A stretch of DNA of 64,000 bases. Origin: Gammaproteobacteria bacterium. GTDB taxonomy: Bacteria; Pseudomonadota; Gammaproteobacteria; Competibacterales; Competibacteraceae. The notes below the pieces were generated by a model. That model ran no database searches. It had not been told where the DNA came from and saw only the letters and a program-made list of their open reading frames with translations. The stretch is taken from the NCBI GenBank assembly GCA_024235095.1, contig JACKNC010000001.1, positions 1,091,501 to 1,155,500 of the forward strand. The letters run 5' to 3'. How positions within the stretch are numbered: the stretch's first letter is position 1; each line of letters opens with the position of its first letter. The translations under genes were made by a program, and so were the position numbers. Shown in pieces: positions 17,783 through 25,113 of this stretch.

Positions 17783-18382
17783 TCAAGCCAGCCCTGCCAG
17801 GCGCCGGTGCAAGGGACTCGACCGGGGAAAATGCGCGCGCAGAAAATCCATCTGATCAGCCAGCACCCGCTTGCCTTGCAGATACACATACTCCGCATGA
17901 TTGGGCACGAACGGAATGGCTAATAATTGCATACCCGCTTGTTCCGGGGTCTTGCCGCCCTTGCGATGGTTGCACGGCTTGCAAGCGGTGACCACATTGT
18001 TCCAGTGGTCAATCCCACCCTGCACCACCGGCCGGACGTGGTCACGGGATAAATCCCGAACTGAAAAGGTTTCGCCGCAATACAAGCAGGTGTTGCAATC
18101 ACGCCGGAACAGCGCCGCATTCGACAACGGCGGCACGTAGTCTTCGCGCGCGCGCAACCGGGCGTAAGCGCCGCCCTGCGTGGCCAGGATGGAATTCACC
18201 GTGAGAACGCTGCGCCGACCCGTGCGCGCATTGACGCCGCCGCGCACCGTATAAAGCGCCATGCCGCAGGTGTAGGCTACCTGCTCGGCGCAATAGAGGC
18301 GCACCGCCTGTTGATAATCAATCCATTCCAACGGCATTCCCGTGACATCCGTGTGCAGCACCTGCTGTTCCAACCCGTACAT
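17783..18382 (-). CDS. HNH endonuclease family protein
   Basis: 199 residues. The HNH/zinc region is clear: CLYCGETF, then LSRDHVRPVVQGGIDHWNNVV, then ACKPCNHRKGGKTPEQAGM. This gives two CxxC zinc ligand pairs and the H-N-H residues. The N-terminal half (about 1-95) resembles the standard extension of the small proteobacterial HNH family. No partner restriction or toxin gene is next to it, and the family is widespread as a single gene, so a defence role cannot be claimed. The start has AAGGTGAG six bases upstream. Confidence 0.85.
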   Translation of the reverse strand: MYGLEQQVLHTDVTGMPLEWIDYQQAVRLYCAEQVAYTCGMALYTVRGGVNARTGRRSVLTVNSILATQGGAYARLRAREDYVPPLSNAALFRRDCNTCLYCGETFSVRDLSRDHVRPVVQGGIDHWNNVVTACKPCNHRKGGKTPEQAGMQLLAIPFVPNHAEYVYLQGKRVLADQMDFLRAHFPRSSPLHRRLAGLA

Positions 18383-18713
18383 AACTCACCTTTACCTGCT
18401 TCCTGATCCAGGGGCGTATCGTCGCCAACGGACATGAACCTCTGTTGACACTCCACCGATAGACGTAAGATAGACGTGGAAATAGCCTACAGGTTGCGGC
18501 GGTTCGTCACGCATCATACCTGTTTTGGCCCTGCCCCTATTGTGATGTCGCCAGTCTAGGCTACTATTCTACAAGTATGGCGCGTCTCCCGCCGCCGGCG
18601 CGCATGCCCACCTGCAAATTTGAACCTCTGGCCGACTTCGCGCCAGCTTTTTTTATGTCCGTTTCCAGGCGGGCGGGCGTCTGGAAGAATAACCACCGTG
18701 TGAGGACAACAAT
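18383..18713. other. 331-base intergenic region between the divergent HNH and pntAA genes
   Basis: No convincing gene is seen. It contains a perfect TTGACA at 18445-18450, with TAAGAT 15 bases later (short spacing), a direct repeat of GATAGACGT at 18459-18467 and 18470-18478, and the better-placed promoter match listed separately. A run of seven T lies at about 18648-18655. Both flanking genes must be started from here. Confidence 0.6.
18540..18567 (+). promoter_or_regulatory. Possible sigma-70 promoter for the pnt operon
   Basis: TTGTGA (18540-18545) and TACTAT (18562-18567) are separated by 16 bases, about 145 bases before the pntAA start. The match is moderate (four of six bases at each box) and other candidates exist in the same region. 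Confidence 0.35.
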
Positions 18714-19835
18714 ATGCCTGTTCGTATGGCCGTCCCGAAAGAAATCATTTCGGGCGAACAGCGGGTCGCGCTAGACCCGACTATGGCCGAGCGTTTTAGC
18801 AAGCTCGGCGCAGAAATCCTGGTGGAAAAAGGTGCCGGTCTCAGCGCCTTCTTCACTGACGAAGCGTATGGCAAAAGCAGCCGTTTGATAGATAGCGCGC
18901 AAGCGTTGTACGCCGAAGCCGATGTGGTCTTCAAGGTGCAAGGGCCGACCCTGGAGGAAGTAGAATTGCTCAAGGACGGCTCGACGCTGCTCGCCGTGCT
19001 GATGCCGCACCGCAACCTGGATGTCGTCAAGCGGTTGCGCGACAAGAAGATCACCAGCTTCGCCATGGAGTTGATTCCGCGCATCTCTCGCGCCCAGTCG
19101 ATGGACGTGCTGTCCTCCCAGGCCGCCGTGGCCGGCTATTACGTCGCCTTGCGCGCCGCCAGCTTGGCCAGCGGGTTCTTCCCGATGCTGACCACCGCCG
19201 CCGGCACCATCCGCCCCTCCAAGGTCGTCATCGTCGGCGCAGGCGTCGCGGGCTTGCAAGCCATCGCCACCGCCAAACGGCTAGGCGCAATGGTGGAAGC
19301 CTACGATATCCGTCCGGCGGCTCGCCAGGAAATCGAATCGTTGGGCGCCAAGATGATCGACACCGGCGTCAACGCTGCCGCCGAAGGCGGTTACGCCCGT
19401 GAATTGACAGCGGAAGAAAAGCAGAAACAGGCTGACGTGTTGGCTAAGCACATCGCGGCTTGCAATGCCGTTATCACCACTGCTGCTATTCCTGGCCGGC
19501 CTGCACCGAAGATTGTCACCACCGCCATGGTGGAAAACATGAAGCGTGGCGCGGTGATCGTTGATCTCGCGGCGGAATCCGGCGGCAATTGCGAGTTGAC
19601 CCGCCCTGGCGAGACCTACGAGTCTAACGGCGTGATCATCGACGGCCCGCTCAACATCCCCAGTAATTTCCCGGTTCCCGCCAGCGAAATGTACGCCAAG
19701 AATCTGTTCAACTTCCTGTCGCCGATGATCAAGGATGGCGCGTTGAATTTGGACTGGGATGACGAAGTGATCGCCAAAAGCGCGTTGACCCGCGATGGGC
19801 AGATTGTCCACGAACCCACCAGCAAGCTGGTCTAA
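18714..19835 (+). CDS. pntAA: NAD(P) transhydrogenase alpha subunit, NAD-binding part
   Basis: 373 residues. This is the soluble domain I of proton-translocating transhydrogenase, which moves hydride between NADH and NADP+ coupled to proton flow. The start MPVRMAVPKEI resembles alanine dehydrogenase-like enzymes. The NAD site is VVIVGAGVAGLQAIATAKRLGA, and the RQEIESLGAK region and GGNCELTRPGE loop are typical. In this organism the alpha subunit is split, with the membrane part made by the next gene. The ribosome site GAGGA lies before the ATG. Confidence 0.95.
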   Translation: MPVRMAVPKEIISGEQRVALDPTMAERFSKLGAEILVEKGAGLSAFFTDEAYGKSSRLIDSAQALYAEADVVFKVQGPTLEEVELLKDGSTLLAVLMPHRNLDVVKRLRDKKITSFAMELIPRISRAQSMDVLSSQAAVAGYYVALRAASLASGFFPMLTTAAGTIRPSKVVIVGAGVAGLQAIATAKRLGAMVEAYDIRPAARQEIESLGAKMIDTGVNAAAEGGYARELTAEEKQKQADVLAKHIAACNAVITTAAIPGRPAPKIVTTAMVENMKRGAVIVDLAAESGGNCELTRPGETYESNGVIIDGPLNIPSNFPVPASEMYAKNLFNFLSPMIKDGALNLDWDDEVIAKSALTRDGQIVHEPTSKLV

Positions 19836-19853
19836 CCTAACCGGAGAAGCGTT

Positions 19854-20165
19854 ATGGAAGTCATGAAAGACGTTGTCGCGTTTTTCTCCCCGATTTACAT
19901 CCTGATGTTGGCCGGATTTCTCGGCTATGAAATTATCGGCCGGGTGCCGGTCATCCTGCACACGCCGTTGATGTCCGGCACTAACTTCGTGCATGGCATC
20001 GTGCTGGTCGGCGCGATGGTGGCACTGGGCCAGGCCGTGACTCCCCTGGAGCAGGCGATTGGGTTCCTGGCGGTATTGCTGGGCGCCGGTAATGCGGTCG
20101 GCGGCTACTTCGTCACGGAACGGATGCTCGAAATGTTCAAGAGCAGCAAGGGTCAGGAGAAGTAA
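19854..20165 (+). CDS. pntAB: NAD(P) transhydrogenase alpha subunit, membrane part
   Basis: 103 residues with three or four hydrophobic helices (about 9-30, 40-60 and 64-85). The stretch PLMSGTNFVHGIVLVGAMVAL is typical of domain II of the alpha subunit. It is a separate protein in split transhydrogenases, as in Rhodospirillum. It lies 18 bases after pntAA and 3 bases before pntB, so the three form one operon. Confidence 0.93.
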   Translation: MEVMKDVVAFFSPIYILMLAGFLGYEIIGRVPVILHTPLMSGTNFVHGIVLVGAMVALGQAVTPLEQAIGFLAVLLGAGNAVGGYFVTERMLEMFKSSKGQEK

Positions 20166-20168
20166 GTC

Positions 20169-21578
20169 ATGGGTTATCTGATTGAAACGGTGTATTTCCT
20201 GACGGCCGCGATCTTCATCATCGGCCTCAAGCAGATGTCGCATCCGACGACCGCCCGCAAAGGCATTGTTTGGGCGGGCTATGGCATGGTGCTAGCCACG
20301 CTGGTCAGCTTCGTCCATCCCCAAATCACGGCGCACATTAACGCGTTCAATTATGTATTGACGCTGATCGCCATCGCTATTGGCGGCGCGATTGCCTGGT
20401 GGGGCGCTAAAAAAGTGCCGATGACTGCTATGCCGCAGATGATCGCCATCTACAACGGCATGGGCGGCGGCGCGGCGGCGGCCATCGCGGCGGTCGAATT
20501 GCTCAAGGATCATGGCCACGAACTGCCGTCCAACACCACGCTGCTGATGGCGGTGGCGGGCGCGCTGATCGGTACGGTGGCATTCTCCGGTTCGGTAGTC
20601 GCCTTCGGCAAATTGCAGGAACTCAAGTTTTTCCGCGATGACGCCAAGTTCCGTTTTGCCGGGCAGCAAAAAGTTAACGCAATCGTTTTTGGTGCAGCGG
20701 TGGTGCTGGGGTTGGTCATTTCGCTGGGTCATGTCTTCGGCGGACCGGCGCTGACCCTTTTCTTCCTGCTGGCGCTGGCTTTCGGCGCGATGATGGCCCT
20801 GCCCATCGGCGGCGCGGACATGCCGGTCGTTATCTCCCTGTTCAACGCCTTTACCGGTCTGGCCGTCGCCCTGGAAGGTTTCGTGCTGGGCAACTCAGCC
20901 ATGATTATCGCCGGCATCATCGTCGGCTCGTCGGGTACTTTGCTAACCCTGATGATGGCCAAGGCGATGAACCGTTCAGTCGCTAACGTGCTGTTCAGTA
21001 ACTGGGCGGCGCTGGCCAGTGGCGAGGCGCAGGCGGTCACCGGCAGTCTCAAACCGATGGAGCCGCCGGATGCGGCGATTCAGATGGCCTATGCCGCCAA
21101 GGTGATCATTGTGCCCGGCTATGGCATGGCGGTGGCTCAGGCGCAGCACAAGATTTGGGAAATGTGCAAACTGCTGATAGAGCGGGATGTTGTGGTCAAA
21201 TTCGCTATTCACCCGGTCGCTGGCCGGATGCCCGGGCACATGAATGTGCTGCTGGCGGAAGCTGGAGTGCCCTACGACCTGATCTTCGATATGGATGAGA
21301 TCAACGAAGAGTTTCAAACCGCAGATGTCGCGCTGGTGATTGGCGCGAATGACGTGGTGAATCCAGCGGCGCGCACCGACAAGGCCAGCCCGATCTACGG
21401 GATGCCGATCCTGAATGTGGATCACGCCAAGAACGTGCAGGTCATCAAGCGCGGCAAAGGCGTGGGCTTCGCGGGCATCGAGAACGCGCTGTTCTTCGCC
21501 GACAATACCCGGATGGTGTACGGTGATGCGCAGAAAGTTGCGGCGGGCCTGATCCAGGGCATCAAGGATCTGGGTTAG
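20169..21578 (+). CDS. pntB: NAD(P) transhydrogenase beta subunit
   Basis: 469 residues. The N-terminal half has eight or nine transmembrane helices (domain II); the C-terminal half is the NADP-binding domain III with VIIVPGYGMAVAQAQHK and FAIHPVAGRMPGHMNVLLAEA, then IGANDVVNPAAR. It forms the proton channel with PntAB and provides NADPH when driven by the proton gradient. It is the last gene of the operon, followed by two hairpins. Confidence 0.97.
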   Translation: MGYLIETVYFLTAAIFIIGLKQMSHPTTARKGIVWAGYGMVLATLVSFVHPQITAHINAFNYVLTLIAIAIGGAIAWWGAKKVPMTAMPQMIAIYNGMGGGAAAAIAAVELLKDHGHELPSNTTLLMAVAGALIGTVAFSGSVVAFGKLQELKFFRDDAKFRFAGQQKVNAIVFGAAVVLGLVISLGHVFGGPALTLFFLLALAFGAMMALPIGGADMPVVISLFNAFTGLAVALEGFVLGNSAMIIAGIIVGSSGTLLTLMMAKAMNRSVANVLFSNWAALASGEAQAVTGSLKPMEPPDAAIQMAYAAKVIIVPGYGMAVAQAQHKIWEMCKLLIERDVVVKFAIHPVAGRMPGHMNVLLAEAGVPYDLIFDMDEINEEFQTADVALVIGANDVVNPAARTDKASPIYGMPILNVDHAKNVQVIKRGKGVGFAGIENALFFADNTRMVYGDAQKVAAGLIQGIKDLG

Positions 21579-21601
21579 GAATCACAAACCGCAGATGAAT
21601 A

Positions 21602-21627
21602 GGCGGGTTAGCATAGCGCAACCCGCC
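21602..21627. repeat. Short inverted repeat after pntB
   Basis: GGCGGGTT / AACCCGCC, a perfect 8-bp stem with a 10-base loop. Similar GCGGGTTA-type palindromes are common dispersed elements in gammaproteobacteria. The same core reappears in the stronger hairpin just downstream. Confidence 0.6.
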
Positions 21628-21645
21628 ATAACCGAAGTTGAACAG

Positions 21646-21680
21646 AGGGCGGGTTACGGGCTGACGCCCTAACCCGCCCT
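21646..21680. terminator. Long hairpin between convergent pntB and degP-like genes
   Basis: A perfect 11-bp outer stem (21646-21656 with 21670-21680) encloses a second 4-bp stem GGGC/GCCC around TGAC. It lacks a real T run, so it may be a dispersed GGGTTA-type repeat that also stops transcription from both sides. Confidence 0.6.
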
Positions 21681-21690
21681 CGTTATTCCG

Positions 21691-23094
21691 TCACTCGGCC
21701 TTTGCCGGAATCGTCAGCGCCAGAAACAGCGCGCCGTTATCGCGTTTGACCAGGATGGGGATCGGTCGTCCGGTCGGCAATTCCTTGACCAGCTTTCCAA
21801 ACTGGTCCAGGTCGGTGATTTCAACATTGTTCAGGCGGGCAATAATGTCCCCCGAACGGATGCCAGCGCTGGCTGCAGGACCCTCGTTCACTTCCTTAAC
21901 CAATACCCCTTTGGCGCCTTCTTTCTGCTGATTGACGGCTAATTCACTCACCACCAGGCCCAGTCGGCCGCCGGAGGGCGGTACGGCAATCGCCTGCTGT
22001 AACTTTTGGTCCTCAGGCAATTCTTCAAGCTTGATCGTCAACGTCTGTTCCTTGCCTTCACGGATCAGGGTCAGCGGCGCGCTGGAACCAGGCCGGATGC
22101 GTCCGACAAGCGGTGGCAGCTCGCTGGACTGGTGGACAGGCTGGTCGTTGAAGGCGACGATAATATCGCCGACCTGGACGCCGGCGGCCTGGGCCGGGCT
22201 ATCAGGCAACACTTGACCGACCAGCGCACCGCGTGGCTTGTCGAGATTGAAGGATTGCGCCAGTTCCGGAGTGACTTCCTGGATCATAACGCCCAGCCAG
22301 CCGCGACTGACCTTGCCGCCAGTCTTGAGTTGCTCGATGACTTCCATCGCCACATCGATGGGTATGGCAAAGGACAGACCCTGATAACCGCCGGAGCGGC
22401 TGTAAATCTGTGAATTGACGCCGATCACCTCACCGTCGAGATTGAATAGCGGACCGCCGGAGTTGCCGGGGTTAACCGCAGCGTCAGTCTGGATAAAGGG
22501 TACATAGCTATCGCGGGGCAGGCTGCGACCGAGAGCGCTAATAATGCCCTGAGTGGCGCTGCGCTCAAAGCCAAAGGGCGAGCCAATCGCCAGCACCCAC
22601 TGGCCGACCTTGACCTTGCCGATGTCGCCAATTTTCACCGTTGGCAAGGACTTGTCGGCTTTGACCTTGAGTAACGCAATATCGCTGCGGCTATCCTTGC
22701 CCACGACTTCGGCGGGCCATTCGGTGCGATCAGAGAGACCGACGATGATGCTGTCCATCTCGTCGACGACGTGGGCGTTGGTAACCACGTAGCCATCTGC
22801 AGAGAGGATAAAGCCGGAACCGACCGAGGAGCGTGGTTGCGGGACGGAATCGGGCATTTGATCGAAGAATTTCTTGAAGTAGTCGAAGAACGGGCTGTTC
22901 TCGGGGATGGGCGGATGATTACGCCAAGGCCGATCCTTTTCCTTGGGTTCCGATTTGGTGTTGATGCTGACCACCGCTGGGCTGTATTTCTCGACCAGGG
23001 TGACGAAATCAGGATATTCGGCGGAATGGGCGGCAACGGCCCAAAACAGGGCCAGAGCGGCGACCAGCCAGTAGGGCTGTTTCAGTCGTGGCAT
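21691..23094 (-). CDS. mucD: Periplasmic serine protease, DegP/MucD type
   Basis: 467 residues. A signal peptide (cleavage after AAHSA) precedes the trypsin-like domain with the triad His in VVTNAHVVDE, Asp in SRSDIALLKV and Ser in NPGNSGGPLF. Two PDZ domains follow (about 265-355 and 370-460). It degrades or refolds damaged envelope proteins. The length and the insertion with PFFDYFKKFFDQMP fit the MucD/DegP group. It stands alone, convergent with pntB. A second HtrA-type protease is encoded at 30631. Confidence 0.93.
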   Translation of the reverse strand: MPRLKQPYWLVAALALFWAVAAHSAEYPDFVTLVEKYSPAVVSINTKSEPKEKDRPWRNHPPIPENSPFFDYFKKFFDQMPDSVPQPRSSVGSGFILSADGYVVTNAHVVDEMDSIIVGLSDRTEWPAEVVGKDSRSDIALLKVKADKSLPTVKIGDIGKVKVGQWVLAIGSPFGFERSATQGIISALGRSLPRDSYVPFIQTDAAVNPGNSGGPLFNLDGEVIGVNSQIYSRSGGYQGLSFAIPIDVAMEVIEQLKTGGKVSRGWLGVMIQEVTPELAQSFNLDKPRGALVGQVLPDSPAQAAGVQVGDIIVAFNDQPVHQSSELPPLVGRIRPGSSAPLTLIREGKEQTLTIKLEELPEDQKLQQAIAVPPSGGRLGLVVSELAVNQQKEGAKGVLVKEVNEGPAASAGIRSGDIIARLNNVEITDLDQFGKLVKELPTGRPIPILVKRDNGALFLALTIPAKAE

Positions 23095-23170
23095 GGAAAT
23101 CCTCCCGGAGGATGGGGTAGATGAGTAGGGAAGTGGTCGAAAAAACCACGGGGTTAGCGGGGATTGACCA

Positions 23171-24292
23171 TCAGAGACGGGCTTGGTTCGTCCTTCCCGG
23201 TTTCCACTGTAGCCAGGCTTTATAGCCGAGGTGACGAGCGAGCAGCAGGGGCGGCATGCGCAGCCAGTGGGAGCGGATGTAGAGCAGCCAGCCGGCGATG
23301 GCGGGACCCCAGCGACGGGGATGCTCGCTTAACGCGACCTGGTCGATGAGCCGATCCATGATTTGGAGAAGGAGCCAGGGCGGCCTGACGCTTTTGAGCG
23401 CCTGATTGACGTTTTCCGGCACGGGAGTGTCGAGAATGCGCCGGGTATAGCGCAGGGCGTAGAAGAGTGGACGGCTGAGCTTGAGTTGGCGGGCGCGTTG
23501 TGGCAGGTTTTCCCAGAAACCAGGTTCGCGTTGGTTGAAGTAGGTGAGCAACTCGTGCAGATCGAGGAGATCGCGCAGGGGGTTGCCGAGTTCTTCCTGG
23601 AAGGCGTGGGCAGCGCTGTGCAGCACCAGATCAGCGGGACAGAAGACGTGGAATGGGGTGTTGGGTACGGAACGGGCGGCGGCGATAAGCAGGGCCGGAT
23701 CGGGTTTGAGGCGGCTGGTTTCCGGTAGAATGGTATGGTGAACGTCGAGGATGGTTCCGCGCAGCCGGTGGCGCATGGGCGGCAGTTCGTGCATCCATTG
23801 CCGGTAGTATTTCTGGTCGTAGTCGGAATTTTTTACAGTTTCCCATCCGTGCTTTTGCAGGATTTTTTCCAGGGTCGGCAGGCGCGCTTTGGGAACCATA
23901 ATGTCCACGTCTGACACTAAACGGCCATGCGCGCAGGGTAGACTGCTCATCACGTAGGCAGCGCCCTTGAGTAAAATCACTGGAAAATCAATCTTGCCAA
24001 GATCGAACAAAGCGCGCTGAATGCGATTGCATTCCCAGCGGATGCGGCGTTCGTGTTCGGCGGCGATGATGGATGCGGCTTCGAGATGGGGTTGCACTTG
24101 AGGAGGCACGCGGTTGAGTTGACCTTGTGCTTCCAAGGTGGTGTAAAGTTTAGCCACTACCCCGACCCGCCGCGCCCAGGGTAGTAAATGATCCCATTCA
24201 CGCAGACTAACTTTTTGTAATAAATCTTTTTTTTTGAGAATGTCCGGCAAGGTGCAGGATGACATGTCGTGAAAGTCCGGTTTGAAAGTCAT
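23171..24292 (-). CDS. Nucleotidyltransferase-fold protein next to a PqqD/HprK-type cassette
   Basis: About 373 residues from the chosen ATG at 24292. Starts at 24349 (TTG) and 24265 (ATG) are also open and none has a clear ribosome site. The Pol beta-type motif is visible as VILLKGAAYVM followed by RLVSDVDIMVP, with the metal-binding Asp pair near residue 124. The rest matches the NTP_transf_5 pattern (HRLRGTILDVHHTILPETSR, and HAFQEELGNPLRDLLDLHELL). Such proteins occur in lasso-peptide and HprK-related kinase clusters, where they can nucleotidylate or otherwise modify a peptide. It diverges from the small-protein/PqqD/kinase operon and is inferred to act with it. Confidence 0.8.
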   Translation of the reverse strand: MTFKPDFHDMSSCTLPDILKKKDLLQKVSLREWDHLLPWARRVGVVAKLYTTLEAQGQLNRVPPQVQPHLEAASIIAAEHERRIRWECNRIQRALFDLGKIDFPVILLKGAAYVMSSLPCAHGRLVSDVDIMVPKARLPTLEKILQKHGWETVKNSDYDQKYYRQWMHELPPMRHRLRGTILDVHHTILPETSRLKPDPALLIAAARSVPNTPFHVFCPADLVLHSAAHAFQEELGNPLRDLLDLHELLTYFNQREPGFWENLPQRARQLKLSRPLFYALRYTRRILDTPVPENVNQALKSVRPPWLLLQIMDRLIDQVALSEHPRRWGPAIAGWLLYIRSHWLRMPPLLLARHLGYKAWLQWKPGRTNQARL

Positions 24293-24350
24293 CAGGATTA
24301 TGGCAAATTTTACAACTTGAGATGTTGGGCTGCTTTGAGATTTGATCAAA

Positions 24351-24372
24351 AATTATTTAATAACAAATAATT
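24351..24372. repeat. Inverted repeat in the divergent region of the kinase cassette
   Basis: AATTATTT / AAATAATT, a perfect 8-bp inverted repeat with the 6-base centre AATAAC, lies between the divergent nucleotidyltransferase and small-protein genes. It may be a regulator-binding site or a by-product of the AT-rich composition. Confidence 0.4.
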
Positions 24373-24390
24373 GTGATATCACTCTTAATC

Positions 24391-24406
24391 TGGAACAATC
24401 ATTGCA
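24391..24406 (+). promoter_or_regulatory. Probable sigma-54 promoter
   Basis: TGGAACAATCATTGCA matches TGGCAC-N5-TTGCA with one mismatch; the invariant GG and GC are exactly 10 bases apart. It lies about 70 bases before the start of the small secreted-looking protein, so the start of transcription would be near 24418. Sigma-54 control means an enhancer-binding activator is needed, which is not identified here. Confidence 0.7.
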
Positions 24407-24474
24407 TTAATTTTACCTAATCGATCAACTTCAGTCTGCCGTCCTGGAGCGGTACAGCGTTTAGGAGTCGAACA

Positions 24475-24804
24475 ATGACTGAGCATGATGACAAGCAAGT
24501 GGCCAGCGTGGATGCTATGGCGAATGCTGAGCCTTCCAAGGGGCGGCGGCGGTTGGTGAAAGGACTGATTATTGGGACGCCTGCGATCATGACTATCAGT
24601 CATAATACGTTTGCGCAAGCAATTACTAGTTTGGGATACCAGGAAGGATTAGATAAACTATGTAATAGTAGTTTTGTAATCAGAGATGGCGATAACAATC
24701 TAATCGGTGTTAACGTAAGTACACAATCTTACTCATCTTTTATAAACAGATGGGGAGGTGACGACACAATCTGTGGTGTTCCTCCTCCTCCTCCTCCTAT
24801 TTAA
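24475..24804 (+). CDS. Small protein with Tat-like signal, candidate substrate of the kinase cassette
   Basis: 109 residues, no recognised family. A polar N-region is followed by KGRRRLVKG, close to the twin-arginine motif, then the hydrophobic run LIIGTPAIMTI and a possible signal peptidase site after FAQA (about residue 48). The mature part would be about 60 residues, rich in Ser, Thr, Asn and Asp, with two Cys (KLCNSS and DTICG) and a C-terminal run of six Pro coded by (CCT)6. AGGAG lies 8 bases before the ATG. It is the first gene before the PqqD-like and kinase genes. I infer it is the modified and exported product; an unrelated secreted protein is possible. Confidence 0.65.
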   Translation: MTEHDDKQVASVDAMANAEPSKGRRRLVKGLIIGTPAIMTISHNTFAQAITSLGYQEGLDKLCNSSFVIRDGDNNLIGVNVSTQSYSSFINRWGGDDTICGVPPPPPPI

Positions 24805-24819
24805 TGCTTCTTGGAAAGC

Positions 24820-25113
24820 ATGATTGATCATATAAACTGTTGGGCTTTTCAAGTCAGTCGGGTATCGTGTCATAAATTTGATGATGACCGCTATTTCCTC
24901 TTCGATAAGCTATCAGGTAGAACTCATTTAATTAATGAGTTTTGTATGAATGCTCTAAGCATTCTTCAGCAAGGCTGCTTAAGTGCTGAGAGCCTGCTTA
25001 CCGCTCTCAGTGAAGAAAATGGTTTTTTTATCGATGAAGAATGGGTTATTTACATTGACAATATGTTAACCGATTTAGATGAGCAAGGGCTGATTGAACC
25101 ATCGACGCTGTGA
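24820..25113 (+). CDS. PqqD-like protein (HPr-rel-A type)
   Basis: 97 residues from the ATG at 24820 (GGAA five bases upstream); a TTG at 24811 in frame has no ribosome site. The pattern DRYFLFDKLSGRTHLINEF, then a helix and LTDLDEQGLIEPS, matches the small winged-helix PqqD fold, which binds the leader of a peptide substrate in RiPP pathways. The family placed next to HprK-related kinase A is known in databases as the HPr-rel-A PqqD family, from memory. It overlaps the kinase gene by GTGA. It likely presents the substrate to the kinase; this is inference. Confidence 0.75.
   Translation: MIDHINCWAFQVSRVSCHKFDDDRYFLFDKLSGRTHLINEFCMNALSILQQGCLSAESLLTALSEENGFFIDEEWVIYIDNMLTDLDEQGLIEPSTL

Noticed and set aside
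24404..24417. A second GG-N10-GC match on the reverse strand, toward the nucleotidyltransferase gene
   Set aside because: Only the GG and GC agree; the flanking bases fit poorly and it shares the GC with the better forward match.
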